Shown: piece by piece, positions 54,399-63,998 of the stretch
Numbering within the stretch: the stretch's first letter is position 1
How the letters are laid out: each line of letters opens with the position of its first letter
Assembly (NCBI GenBank): GCA_009767595.1
Contig: VSDK01013682.1
Span: forward strand, 516,516-580,515
Direction: 5' to 3'
DNA length: 64,000 nt
Source: Symbiodinium kawagutii
Taxonomy: Eukaryota; Sar; Dinophyceae; Suessiales; Symbiodiniaceae
Notes under the pieces: model-generated
Seen by the model: only the letters and a program-made list of their open reading frames with translations
The model's database searches: none
Told to the model about the DNA's origin: nothing
Program-made: the position numbers and the translations under genes

Positions 54399-54510
54399 GG
54401 CTATGGGTCAATATAAAGCAAGAATAATGAGGGATAATAGCCAGCCAGCCATACTAGGGAAAACAATGGTTAATGATTGGGGAACCAGGGGTACAAGGTT
54501 TTGACCCACA
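54399..54510. mobile_element. family B inverted-repeat element, copy 2
   Basis: GGCTATGGGTCAATA at the left, the core GGGAAAACAATGGTTAATGA, and TTTTGACCCACA at the right, collinear with 7626-7738. Confidence 0.7.
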
Positions 54511-55008
54511 AAGATTGCTTTGGTCATTTATGACTATACGTAGATGCCACCAGTTGTTTCATAGTGAAGCAATTGCCACGTGCAAACGTGCATGCGCAAT
54601 CAAAAAGGAATTGCTTTGCGTATAATGCACAGTAACCTGGTTGAGTTACTACTTGTTGAAATTTATCCATACAATGATATCGACCGTGTTTCATGATGAT
54701 GTTCATTCTAGCTAAACATGCGATATTGAACTCAGTCAGTGGTCGCTGGATTCAAATATGTTTTAACATGTTCCAGAAACAAAAAAGAAATATTTGGCAG
54801 ACTACAGATACAACTAGTCACCAAGAGTTGGTCAAAGGATGGTGAGGATTCACTATAAGAGTTCTTGCTTGTTGGATTCACCTTCAAGGGGTGGTAAGTT
54901 TCTACAAAACGCCATGATTCACCATGAATCAAAAAAAACTTCATTTTTCTCCAAGTTTCTACGCAAACAAACATCGAGGATGATATCCAACAACCAGCGG
55001 CCGCCAAG

Positions 55009-55067
55009 GTTTCAACGTCCTATTGAGTGCCTTGGACCGTGCAGAGCAGCCTTTGCCCGGACGCCTG
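55009..55067 (+). CDS. PPR exon (second helix)
   Basis: Acceptor AGCGGCCGCCAAG (2 bases in) and GTGTAC donor (phase 0 out). Reads FNVLLSALDRAEQPLPGRL. F-N-V-L-L-S-A-L-D-R-A-E-Q-P is a PPR second helix; the W-Q end is replaced. A second + frame (54839-55129) is also open. Confidence 0.5.
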
Positions 55068-55129
55068 GTGTACGCATAGGCGGAACAATGGTGAAAATGC
55101 TGGAGTTCTACAAAGCACATACGGCTTAG

Positions 55130-55754
55130 AAATAACACATATTGAGTACCAACTTATGGTTGTATATATTTACTTCATACACCTTTGAACATATACGCAG
55201 TTGGTTTGGACCTGGAGCACTGGAGCACATGAATAATTGACATGGGTATTAATATGGGGGTCTGCAGGTATGTACAGATATTCATGTAAAGATAGAACGG
55301 ACCACTAGCGGTTGGTACCTTCAGTTATTTGGGGGCCTGAACAAGAAGATTGACCTCAGGATCGCGAATCACTGGGGTAGAACTGATGAAGACTGATCAC
55401 CAGGTTCCAGTGGACCACCCAACATTCTTGTGTTTTTGTTCGAGTTGGATATCAAGTCATTCTCAAGGTACCGGGTTTTTATCTCTGGGGTTGACAGTTT
55501 CCAAGCCATTGTCATATGTGTAGTAGGAGGTAGGAGGTGAAAGTCGGAGAGCCCAAAGTTTTGGTACCACTGACAGTTCTTAAGGTTTTGTCATGTTTGC
55601 TTGGCAACCTTTATGGGTTAAGTGTAGAAGGAGTTGTACCTGTCAGAGTATTTGTAGATATGCAAACCTAATTGTAGATACGAACATTTTGCAAATATAA
55701 TAACTGTTTCTCGAAATATGAATATGTGCGTATTATATTGATCTATGTACATCA
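55130..55754. other. spacer, nothing recognised
   Basis: No supported exon or repeat. Confidence 0.4.
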
Positions 55755-55995
55755 TCAAACACGAGAAGCAATATCTTGAACATACATTTTTCCAGTGTGT
55801 TCAAGGCTATCATCTAATATCAGCAGAACTGATTTCGCCAACCTCATCAGCAACGGATCTCCGGGGCAGACGTCCCAAGGTCCATGTCTAGCACTGGATG
55901 AAGCTTCAGAGTCAACTCCCAATGCTGGACCAGAGTGTTCATTGCAATTCAATGCCGCCATGCATTTAGATATTATTTGCATTTGCAACAGCTAA
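55755..55995. other. segment open on both strands
   Basis: Minus reads GDPLLMRLAKSVLLILDDSL; + reads RTDFANLISNGSPGQTSQGP and continues LALDEASESTPNAGPE. Both look protein-like. The shared CAACGGATCTCC word links it to 52.55 and 63.97 kb. Confidence 0.35.
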
Positions 55996-56339
55996 CACAA
56001 ATACGTTTGTAAATTCTAAAGAACAACAAGCCATGATAATCATGTAAAAATCATCAAGGATTGCATAAGATCGATTATAATGGTAAATTGATGGGTTCTT
56101 GATCCTGTATTTTTTACGGCTCTTACACGGTCATATCATCGCCAAAAGATTGGGAACTCGCCCCGAAGATCTTGCTGGTTCAGTGAGGCTGCCGTTTAGC
56201 TTGGTGTTTGCTAATGATACCAAGGTTCAAGCAGTAGTGATGGTAATCATGCGTTTGAATTGTTGATGACTGGTGATGTTCTCATGATTATCGGTTCCTT
56301 AAGGTTGTCAACCATATCATTCACACACATCATAATTAG

Positions 56340-56500
56340 GACTATAGACAATTCAACCATCCAACAACCAGCATCAACAAGCATCAACGAGCATGAACAG
56401 CCAAAACATGCACCAACATTTACCAACCACCATAAACTACCATCAACAGCCATATCAACAGCCATCAACCACCGTAAAAAACAGCATCAACAACCACGAT
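56340..56500. repeat. CA-rich AACCAGCATCAACA spacer
   Basis: Dense CAACCATC, AGCATCAACA and CCATCAACAG words ahead of the 56562 exon; the open frames over it are repeat artefacts. Confidence 0.6.
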
Positions 56501-56561
56501 GGTCACGCATTCTGAAGCGACGTAGCTGGAAACTGCCGTGGGTCCAGCGACGGCCGGAAAG

Positions 56562-56649
56562 GTCGGCCTTGAAGATCCTCTTTGATATCAAGAGGCGAGC
56601 GGAGCTTCTCCGCGACAACGGGCATTCCTCAGAGACGTTTGGAGCAACC
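56562..56649 (+). CDS. PPR-like exon (first helix)
   Basis: After GGCCGGAAAG one base enters; reads SALKILFDIKRRAELLRDNG then HSSETFGAT before GTGCCT. S-A-L-K-I-L-F-D-I-K-R-R-x-E-L is a plausible PPR first helix. CA-rich spacer precedes it. Confidence 0.42.
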
Positions 56650-56699
56650 GTGCCTATGATAAGCATCATTTTGGGCATGATCAATCGATACTTAATCAT

Positions 56700-57364
56700 G
56701 AACTAGTTATTGAATATGGAAACGATCCCAATAATGACCATCAGTTATTGGGATGAAAAGTTCAGGCGATTGACTATCCCATGAATAGGGAAACCATCAT
56801 TTTTGAGGGGAAAGCATTTCTGGACGACACCTCTATGGATCCCATTTCATACCTTGGCAGAACCGCTTGAACTGAATACGCAGGCAAAGCTTCAAAATCA
56901 AGTGCACATGTGCATGAATGTATAGAGACATAAACGTATTGTATTCAATAAGTGTACATTGCATTCACTTCTTCATATTTATAGTTATTGACACACACAC
57001 ATGTTTTTAAATGTTTCTATTCATATATATACCTGTAGCCCAGAAGACCTGCGGTTTTAGATGCCTTTCAAAATATCTTAGTTATTTCATAAAAAACCTT
57101 CCTTTAGTGAAAGGGCCGTACTTTTCCCGTACTGTTGACATAGGGTTCTAATGGAGCACAACCATACCCCTAGATAAAGTATGATCACCTTGCTATATAT
57201 CGTGACAATCTGGTTATGCAACATGCTACAACCATCATAGGGGATTGGCCTTGAATATATAGGTGTTTCCTTTCACATGAAAGTATCCCACGGGTAGATG
57301 GACAAAACCTGGTTGTAACAACACGATCCTGCCAATCACCAAGGTCAACTATGGTTGGAATGGA
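56700..57364. other. AT-rich spacer
   Basis: No exon, RNA gene or distinct repeat seen. Confidence 0.4.
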
Positions 57365-57604
57365 TTGATGATCGATATTTCTGTGGTCAAATCATCAATG
57401 ATAAACCTGCTACCAACCCATTACTTATTATCAACATTCTTTGAACGTGGTCAACCAGCATATGCTACTGGTATTTCGTTTGGCTGTCAATCAGCTGATC
57501 CAAATGCACTACTTTCAAGCCAATCTCGTTTCCAAACCATCAATCTGATCGGTATATTCTACAATGAATTCGGGGCAACAAGAATCATCAACAGATTGCG
57601 ATGA
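57365..57604 (+). CDS. weak open frame
   Basis: 79 codons with varied composition (GQPAYATGISFGCQSADPNA). No splice sites or domain recognised. Confidence 0.2.
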   Translation: MMIDISVVKSSMINLLPTHYLLSTFFERGQPAYATGISFGCQSADPNALLSSQSRFQTINLIGIFYNEFGATRIINRLR

Positions 57605-57810
57605 GGTAACAGCTCAACAGTGGACCCCTTATATTATGGTAATTACATGGGGTGCTGACTTAATTATTGACATCCACGTGCAGTTCATGACTGCAAGCGG
57701 GGCCAATGGTAAAACCGATTTATAGGGACACCCCAGCCTCCAGCCAATCATGGTCCAATCAACCATCCAACCAGCTAACCAATCGCGGTATCTGACCGCA
57801 GCAACCGCAG

Positions 57811-57885
57811 CGATCCACAGCGGTCAGCGACTTTCACTTTTGCCATCGATGACATCAACGATCTAGCTATGCCAGGGCCTTGGTG
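57811..57885 (+). CDS. PPR-like exon (second helix)
   Basis: Acceptor TGACCGCAGCAACCGCAG (1 base in) and GTCAGT donor (2 out). Reads DPQRSATFTFAIDDINDLAM then PGPW. S-A-T-F-T-F-A-I-D-D-I...G-P-W fits the PPR second helix and the next Trp. It is the last PPR-like exon on the + strand that I can support. Confidence 0.42.
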
Positions 57886-58055
57886 GTCAGTTGGGCTAGC
57901 TGGGCTGAGTCATTGGAGTGGGGGGTCCTCCATTGTCCATTGCAAACTCTGAGCACAACTGTTGGGAATTGAAAATAACCATTCCAAAATGATCACCAAG
58001 CCAAGGAAGTAGAAATCAACACAGCCATCAGTTGCACAAACCGCACGCTTATCTG

Positions 58056-58075
58056 CAGCCGTTTTCTTTGACCAG
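58056..58075 (+). promoter_or_regulatory. polypyrimidine-AG, candidate trans-splice acceptor
   Basis: CAGCCGTTTTCTTTGACCAG lies 34 bases upstream of the ATG at 58110. It could accept the spliced leader at the 5' end of the next gene. Confidence 0.35.
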
Positions 58076-58109
58076 GGACCGAACCTGCTCATCATTTGAG
58101 CAGCTGATC

Positions 58110-58317
58110 ATGGCCACCGCCGTGAGCTTGGAGGGCCTGGCAGAAGAGTGGGAGAGCATTGTGGAGATCAGAAACCGCGTGCGGGATAGGCAAACTTTGT
58201 TTGAAGAGGAGGTTGATGGCAAGAAGCTGGCAAACAACATCCCTGGTGCAAGCCATCATGTTGATGTGCTGACCCCTTTGCTTAAACGGTTGGGTGATGA
58301 TGGCACTGGAGATGTTG
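58110..58317 (+). CDS. exon 1 of unrecognised multi-exon gene
   Basis: ATG in good context (GATCATGGCC). 69 residues, acidic and helical: MATAVSLEGLAEEWESIVEI, RNRVRDRQTLFEEEVDGKKL, then VLTPLLKRLGDDGTGD. The donor is GTATGT at 58318, or GTTGGT four bases earlier if the next exon enters in phase 0. First of about seven exons to 61.2 kb. No family recognised. Confidence 0.65.
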
Positions 58318-58732
58318 GTATGTGCAGCATTCCACTCCTTGAGTTAGAGTGACTTGTCGGTTCTATCTTAGAAATCGCTTTGTTTTCACAATGGGTGTTT
58401 TCACAAAACCCTGCTAACAATCGGTTCCCCATCAAATTCAATCCAAAGCACCCGCACTAATATAGCTCAAACAAGTAACGCATCAGACATAAGCAATTCC
58501 ATGCCCTCATGTGATACATAGCTTCCGATATCTTCCATGATGTGCTCAGCACATCAAGCGTGTAGAAATCACACATTTTTGGGATTAATTACTTTTGGTT
58601 GATCACTTCATCTCGCTGTGGTGGAAGGTGGATCGAATTTTTTGGCCCCCCTCAAGAAATGGTGTATACCAATCTTGTTTCCAGCATATCTTCAACTTAA
58701 ATTGATCAATCCCAATTGTCTCATGATCTCAG

Positions 58733-58904
58733 GATTTCCAAGCTCTACAACATGGTTCTCCTCAAGGGCGTAGACAAAGAACAGATCAATCTGGATGCAT
58801 GGCGCTGCAAGAAGTATTGCGTTCTCATCAAGCGCAAATGTGCTCGGGGACAAGTTGCCCGGTCACCAAATTTCCGGAAATTCATGTCGTTGCTGAATGC
58901 CCAG
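58733..58904 (+). CDS. exon 2 of the 58.1 kb gene
   Basis: Acceptor CTCATGATCTCAG, or ten bases later at TTTCCAAG, which would fit a phase-0 exon 1. Reads LYNMVLLKGVDKEQINLDAW then RCKKYCVLIKRKCARGQVAR and SPNFRKFMSLLNAQ, ending in phase 0 before GTTGAA. Basic and Cys-containing; no motif recognised. High coding quality. Confidence 0.62.
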
Positions 58905-59055
58905 GTTGAAATGTTTTCAAATTCTTTTGGTTGCTAGACACAATATCATTTAGCCTTTCAAAAACCAAACCCTCTATCCAAATGAAAAGAACTTGGGATG
59001 CATATTCAATTTGTAAATGTCAAGTTCGATGTCGATTACAATTTTTTAACAACAG

Positions 59056-59594
59056 ATGCTGGTCGATCAATTAAAGGATATCTCTGGAATCCTCCATGCC
59101 CTGCCCCCTGCCAGGCTCCTAATGATGCTGACGGCGATGACAATGATGGCGAGGATGGGCCTGATGATGTTGAGGACAGCGCTGCTGCCATGCCGATTGA
59201 CAATGGGGATGCCACTGAAGTGATCAGCGATGACCCTGGGGATGATGAGAACGTTCCTGGGATTGTTTCTGGGAATGATGAGAATGTTCCTGGTCCTGGG
59301 AAAGCTGAGATCGTTCCTGCGAATGATAGCACTGAAGCTGTCTGGGGATCCCAGTCAGATTACGTTTCTGATGGTGCTGATGGTGCTCTCCCGGGCTATG
59401 ATGATTTCACCCCTGAAGACAAAAAGGTTTCCCTGTCTGCTGAACCGCCTCGCCCCCAAAGGGTCAGCCAATTCAGCCAAGTGCTTGGAGCGGAAGAAGG
59501 AGATCTCAGAGTCGGCTGCAAGGCTGAAGCACCTGGAAATGGAACTGGCTCTATTGAGATCCAAACGTGAGAGTTTTGTACTTCACAGGAAGTC
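59056..59594 (+). CDS. exon 3 region of the 58.1 kb gene, with frame switches
   Basis: After TTTTTTAACAACAG the phase-0 frame reads MLVDQLKDISGILHALPPAR. The coding character then moves to another frame with an acidic segment (ADGDDNDGEDGPDDVEDSAA, a repeated N-D-E-N-V-P-G unit, and a S-D-Y-V-S-D-G-A-D-G end) up to about 59480, then back to the first frame for a coiled-coil part (CLERKKEISESAARLKHLEM, ELALLRSKRESFV). The first frame has TGA in the acidic part (59220) and the second has none. Either two small introns or two compensating indels explain this. It leaves with 2 bases before GTGATA, fitting the next exon. Confidence 0.55.
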
Positions 59595-59856
59595 GCTAGG
59601 GTGATAAGTGTTGGTAAGTTTTCTTCTCCACATTCCATTCAATGAACTGTGAATGGGCACACAGGTTGTAACATCTTTCCCATATGCGGCTTTTCCTGTT
59701 CTAAAACGCTTCACACAAAAACCCACCTACAAGCAATGAATTTGCTGAAGTCCAATGATTGCGTTTAATTGGATGACATTTTTTGAAACATGTTAACTAA
59801 TAGTACATGGGAAAAACAAAGCATCGACCATTGTACTTTCCTTCCCTCTGTCCAAG

Positions 59857-60046
59857 GATGTCTTCGGCAGCTCTGGACAAGATGACGAAGGAGGGCCCCA
59901 TTGAGGTTCATGACAGCCTTCCCTTTGGGTCGGATAATTTGGAAACCCAAGTGATGGATGAGAAGGAATTTGAATCTATGGCCGATCGCTTTCATGAAGA
60001 GATGCCTGAAGAACCCACCCTGGAAGCTGACAATTCCAAGGACCTG
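59857..60046 (+). CDS. exon 4 of the 58.1 kb gene
   Basis: Acceptor TTTCCTTCCCTCTGTCCAAG (1 base in) and GTAACT donor (phase 0 out). Reads MSSAALDKMTKEGPIEVHDS, LPFGSDNLETQVMDEKEFES, then DRFHEEMPEEPTLEADNSKD. Acidic, polar, probably disordered or helical. Joins in phase 0 with the next exon. Confidence 0.65.
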
Positions 60047-60189
60047 GTAACTCAATTAAGACTGGAAATGTAACATACTATTTTGTCGTTTTCTTTTTGC
60101 CCGGAGTTCTATTTCCTTTTTCTCGTCACTTTTTTGAAACGCATACTATAATAACCAAATAACTCCTGGGATTCCACTTTGTCGCTTAG

Positions 60190-60782
60190 GTATTGCGCCG
60201 CATGCAGTTTGGCTTGAAGAAGGCTGGCGCTGATGGGGAGGATTGCCCTGATGGCACCAAGCCAGCAAAGCCCAGGCGTGGCCGCGCACCAAAACCCAAA
60301 GCGGAGCCCAAAGCAAAAGCCGAGCCCAGTGCAAAAGCCAAGGCTAAAGCCAAGGCTAAAGCCAAGGCAAAGGCCAAAGGCAAAGCCAAGGCGAAGGCAT
60401 CAGCTACCCGCAAGGCTACACCCAAGGTAGAGGAAAGTGCCACGAAGGAACCTGAGGGCCATGAGGTGAACAAATCTTCTGAAGCAGTCCCCAAGGAAAA
60501 ACCTGATGAGGATTCCATCCCAACTGGTTCTAGCACGGTGTCCCCAAAAGCCAAAGCTGATTCCAAGCGAAAGAGGAAGCAGAGGAAGGGAAAGGCTGTT
60601 GAGGAAAAGGTCGAGGCTGAGGAGGGGGACAAGGCTGAGGATGAGAGGAGCCGAGGAACCTCAAGTGCTTTGCCAAGAGACGCCGCCCTGCATCAGTTTT
60701 GGGGCAGCTCAAGTGGGATGCCCTTGCCCAAGCTTTTCGATCCATGATCCAGCCAGTGTTGAACCGGTACAGTGCTCACGAG
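60190..60782 (+). CDS. exon 5 of the 58.1 kb gene: Lys-Ala linker and W domain
   Basis: Phase-0 entry after TTTGTCGCTTAG. Begins VLRRMQFGLKKAGADGEDCP; residues 42-79 are a K-A repeat (AKAKAKAK pattern) typical of a flexible basic linker; an acidic/basic tail follows. At 60640-60665 coding character moves one frame: CFAKRRRPASVLGQLKWDAL and AQAFRSMIQPVLNRYSAHED lie in a frame with a stop just upstream at 60642. An indel in this copy or a small intron is possible. If the exon ends after H-E, the donor is GA (GAG|GACTGC) and joins in phase 0 with the next exon. Without the switch the frame closes at 60747. Confidence 0.58.
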
Positions 60783-60968
60783 GACTGCTTGATTAAAATG
60801 AAAAGTCATGTTTTTCGGAGCCGGTGCAATTCCTTTAATTAATTCACATGATAGTAATGTCCTCAGAAAGTAATGCAATTATTACAATGCTATCTTAGAT
60901 CGTTGGTTTTTTTTGGGACATAGTCAAACCTGGTATTCGGTGTTGATCCCTTGCCTTCTTTCCTCCAG

Positions 60969-61166
60969 GGCTACTTTTGGACATTTTGCGCCAACCTCTG
61001 GGAGAACAAGGAGATCAACGCGGAGAACGTTGGCGCTGAGGCGTATGAAGGGGCCAAAGCGTATCTTCACCATTTGCGCCAAACTCGCCAAGAAGGGCTG
61101 TTCCTTGCCGAGGAGGTGATGGCCGAGGAAGCTGCTAAGAGGGCTGAGAAAGGAAACACATCCTGA
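60969..61166 (+). CDS. exon 6 of the 58.1 kb gene, probable 3' end
   Basis: Acceptor TTGCCTTCTTTCCTCCAG, phase 0. Reads GYFWTFCANLWENKEINAEN, VGAEAYEGAKAYLHHLRQTR, then an Ala/Glu-rich helix and TGA. Together with exon 5 it forms an FA-x-R-R-R-P...W...H-E-D...F-W-x-F-C arrangement which I recall, without certainty, from uncharacterised dinoflagellate proteins. An alternative donor (GTGATG at 61118, phase 0) would join the segment at 61322. Confidence 0.62.
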   Translation, partial: GYFWTFCANLWENKEINAENVGAEAYEGAKAYLHHLRQTRQEGLFLAEEVMAEEAAKRAEKGNTS

Positions 61167-61321
61167 GATGTGGCAGTTCGTTTTCTGGAGTGCAGCGCAG
61201 GGAATCAGGCTCAGGTTAAATTTCAGTAACAACAATTGAATATCAAACAGTTCTATTTCAAACAAACATCCATGAATAATCCAGTATAACTGCTTTGTTT
61301 GCTGCTTGTATTTTCCAATAG

Positions 61322-61426
61322 CATACCCTTGAGCTGATCCGCCCTGTGCGCATCAAGAAGAAACCGCTGTGGTTTCAGAATTTTCAAGCTGCGATGGTCT
61401 TAAGTCAGACCATTTTGGGATTTTGA
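61322..61426 (+). CDS. possible alternative terminal exon
   Basis: After GTATTTTCCAATAG the phase-0 frame reads HTLELIRPVRIKKKPLWFQN then FQAAMVLSQTILGF and TGA. Protein-like. It fits in phase with the GTGATG donor inside exon 6, which would replace that exon's last 16 codons. Confidence 0.35.
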   Translation, partial: HTLELIRPVRIKKKPLWFQNFQAAMVLSQTILGF

Positions 61427-61614
61427 TCATGCGATCAACTTGTAGGGCGTTTGCAATCTGAAAAGCTCAAATCTATCAGGTGTAGGACTGATCGACTTAG
61501 ATATGGCTGAAGTGATGTGAGCTATGGCCACACTGTACAGGGGCTGCCCTAGATATCCATGCCCCACGGCTGAGCAAGGAAAACATACACTATATATTCG
61601 TTGATCCTTGTGAT

Positions 61615-61929
61615 TCAAAAATTCACGCTCAAAACACCTATGTGGGGATATGTGGGGCATGGTGTGGCAAAACAGTGTGGTGTGAGTTCACCAGTAAGCG
61701 ATGTGTCATCTTTCCTGCGTTGCGATCGAAGCGAAAAAAAACAAGTCAGCCAAAGCCCCTCGACCATGTAAAGCATTTGAAAACATACATCGCTCATATA
61801 TTGCGTGCGTAATCTAGAATCACATTGCATGAATGATCTTGAACCAATCCCACCGCCACACATGCACACATGCGTGTGCATCGTGCCCCAACATGTGGGC
61901 CAGTCACGCTGGCCTTCCCATTCTACCAC
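61615..61929. other. open minus frame, no support
   Basis: 104 minus codons with Cys/Gly/Thr-rich composition and no recognisable domain. The rest of 61430-61930 holds nothing else. Confidence 0.2.
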
Positions 61930-61939
61930 GGTCCCGTTG

Positions 61940-62060
61940 GGGTCCTGACATGACTGCCTCCTTGTCAGTGCTCAGGTCAGCCTCATCAACGGGCAGGCAT
62001 GGGGCGCGGTTCTGGATGGAAGCGGCGACTTTGCCCTGACGACTACGGAAATGCCAAACG
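61940..62060 (+). CDS. exon-like island, two readings
   Basis: After TGTCAGTGCTCAG the phase-0 frame reads VSLINGQAWGAVLDGSGDFA then LTTTEMPN. An overlapping frame starting earlier reads RWGPDMTASLSVLRSASSTG, which resembles a PPR second helix. GC content and the acceptor support an exon here. Confidence 0.38.
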
Positions 62061-62343
62061 TTTCACGGGCATGTTTACTCAGCACCCTCTTAAGTGTTTG
62101 CAATCGTCAGCAAACCAACTTGTTGATTGATGAGTGCGTGCGTGGCTATAAAGGATTATAGAGGATATTGGGGCAATAAATTTCCGATATGGTACCATCC
62201 TTTCCATCTTTATTTTTTGTAAAATGTCAATCGAAGCGAAGGCTTGTGCTCCTGTGAACTGCACTCATGAGCATGTGATATGCATGCAGGGCATGGACCA
62301 AGTGTAGATCAGAAGCCTTGCCACGTTGTCAGTGCTAGCTACC

Positions 62344-62416
62344 ATGGATAGCGCGTGCAAGCTGGATCTGGTACTGAAGCGTTTGCATCTTCTCGGTGCT
62401 CCGAAGGCACATCTGG
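62344..62416 (+). CDS. possible first exon
   Basis: ATG in good context (CTACCATGG). Reads MDSACKLDLVLKRLHLLGAP then KAHL before a GTGGGT donor; otherwise the frame closes after 31 codons. It could start the gene that contains the 63258 exon, but the phases do not join directly. Confidence 0.32.
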
Positions 62417-62669
62417 GTGGGTGGCTTGTTGTCTTCTAATCAAATCAAACTCTCAAAGCTCCAAGCACTCGCAATCAATATTGAGCACAGAAGGCTTTTA
62501 ATCAATGGGGGGCTTGTCAGTATCACTTGGGAAGCAGCTCAACTCTAAACTGCTTTCTCGCATTCTGTGATTTTTTTGGTATAAGAAATCTTTGGATATG
62601 ATATTCTTTCTGTAATATATCCTTTTCTTGCAAGCCTTCTTTCGGAGTCCCTTTTGGCTTGTGGATGCT

Positions 62670-62800
62670 AGCCGTGTGCAGGTGCTCCTTGCGTCGGTGA
62701 TTCTTCTGGCGCTATCTTCAAATGTAGACTGCTTTGTGGAGGCGGGTTAGGAAAGCTGGCGCCGAGTGGCCATTTGGTGGTGGGCTGCGTCCAAGTAAAA
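62670..62800 (+). CDS. weak exon-like segments
   Basis: After CCGTGTGCAG a frame reads VLLASVILLALSSNV, a hydrophobic stretch; shortly after, another frame reads RVRKAGAEWPFGGGLRPS. Neither is assigned. Confidence 0.22.
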
Positions 62801-63257
62801 CATGTAATCACAAGTGGCCCCGTCCAGGAACAATATCAAAATCTGGTATTCTGATTTTGCAGGGTTCATTGCCTTTGGTAGGTGAAGTTTCAAGCAAGGG
62901 TCAGTCAATGAAGGCGGTTCCAACACGTAATGGTAATGGTAACCTGAATGAACAATCAGGCCAGGAGATTTTCAAACAAGTAGATTGTAGAATAGTTGGT
63001 TTGATGCAGGTTTCCTGGTCAATTTCAAACTGCGCACATGTTCGGCGCTTGTGATCTTCATCATCGATACATACAAGCATGCTATCGTGTTCGCCCAACT
63101 CCTGAAATAAGGCTACTATGAGTTACCAAAATGGATTGTGATTGCATTCTCCAATATTTTACGCAATTACATGAGAACTATATATGTGTGTTTTCTTTAA
63201 GTTGCCATGCTTCAGCCAAAAAAAATAAGTTGACTTGGTGCCTCCTTTTGGCTGAAG

Positions 63258-63412
63258 GCGTATGACTACACCGAGTTCTTTGCAGGACGAGGTTGGGTGA
63301 CGGAAGCAATGGCTGCATCGGGAAAGAGAGTTGCAAAACTCGACATCCTTTATGGGGAGCCGCAGCCTGGGAAGGAAAATGTCATGGATCTAACAACCGC
63401 CAGCGGATTTTG
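63258..63412 (+). CDS. exon with FFAGRG motif, methyltransferase-like family
   Basis: Acceptor CCTCCTTTTGGCTGAAG in phase 0, GTTACT donor 2 bases into a codon. Reads AYDYTEFFAGRGWVTEAMAA, SGKRVAKLDILYGEPQPGKE, then NVMDLTTASGFW. The E-F-F-A-G-x-G...V-x-x-A...A-x-L-D-I-x-Y-G...D-x-x-T-x-x-G-F order matches an uncharacterised protein family I recall as abundant in Symbiodiniaceae, whose FAG loop and following acidic residue look like the AdoMet-binding region of DNA methyltransferases. Downstream exons of that family (with a W-S-R-G-T region) are not in the window, so the gene is partial. Confidence 0.68.
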
Positions 63413-63890
63413 GTTACTTGGCTTTCAGTGTCTTTTCACTGCATTGCGAATGGACTAAGCTCCGCTCCAGGTGATCTTCTTGGGGGTTCATTATGTATGC
63501 ATGAGTCCTATCATTGGGATTGCTTTGAAACCGATGAGGTATGTACAGTGCCTTTTCGACCTGGCTATGACCAATTGGTAATTATAGACATTATGAATTG
63601 ACAAATGGTTTTAAAATATGAACTGGTAGTTTGATGTTTCATGAGTTGATAATTAATTAAATGATTTGATCTGTTTTGAATGGTGTGATGTGTGAATTTA
63701 TGTGGCTCATTGGTTCCACGCAATCATCATGCTGTTGCTTTGCAAAAGCAACATCACTCCTTGTGAGGAAACTTATTTACGACAACCCATGAAGCATTCA
63801 GATTATTGATGTTGGTCGATTTTGTGTTTTGGGCTGTCTTCATGTGGTCTCCCTTGTTGCTAAACAACCCTGCAATGGTGTGCGGTTTGT
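63413..63890. other. AT-rich spacer
   Basis: No supported exon. The + frame of the previous exon closes with TAA at 63456. Confidence 0.4.
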
Positions 63891-63998
63891 TCAAGAACAC
63901 TTGAACAGAACATCATTGTTAGGGATGTCCCTGGTTGCATCCATGTCATTTTCGTTCCCCATGCATTCGGCCAACGGATTTCCAACTGAGTCTGGCGC
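63891..63998 (-). CDS. candidate minus-strand exon at window edge
   Basis: Minus frame reading APDSVGNPLAECMGNENDMD then ATRDIPNNDVLFKCS and TGA. Protein-like, with a V-G-N-P-L-A-E start comparable to G-D-P-L-A-M at 52.55 kb. The + frame (LLGMSLVASMSFSFPMHSAN) is open too. The upstream part is outside the window. Confidence 0.38.
   Translation of the reverse strand, partial: APDSVGNPLAECMGNENDMDATRDIPNNDVLFKCS

Noticed and set aside
59036..59332. 98-codon minus frame rich in Ser and Pro
   Set aside because: Antisense of the acidic segment of the 58.1 kb gene.
60186..60632. 148-codon minus frame rich in Ala, Phe, Ser and Leu
   Set aside because: Antisense of the Lys-Ala repeat; the + frame has splice sites and a continuous gene context.
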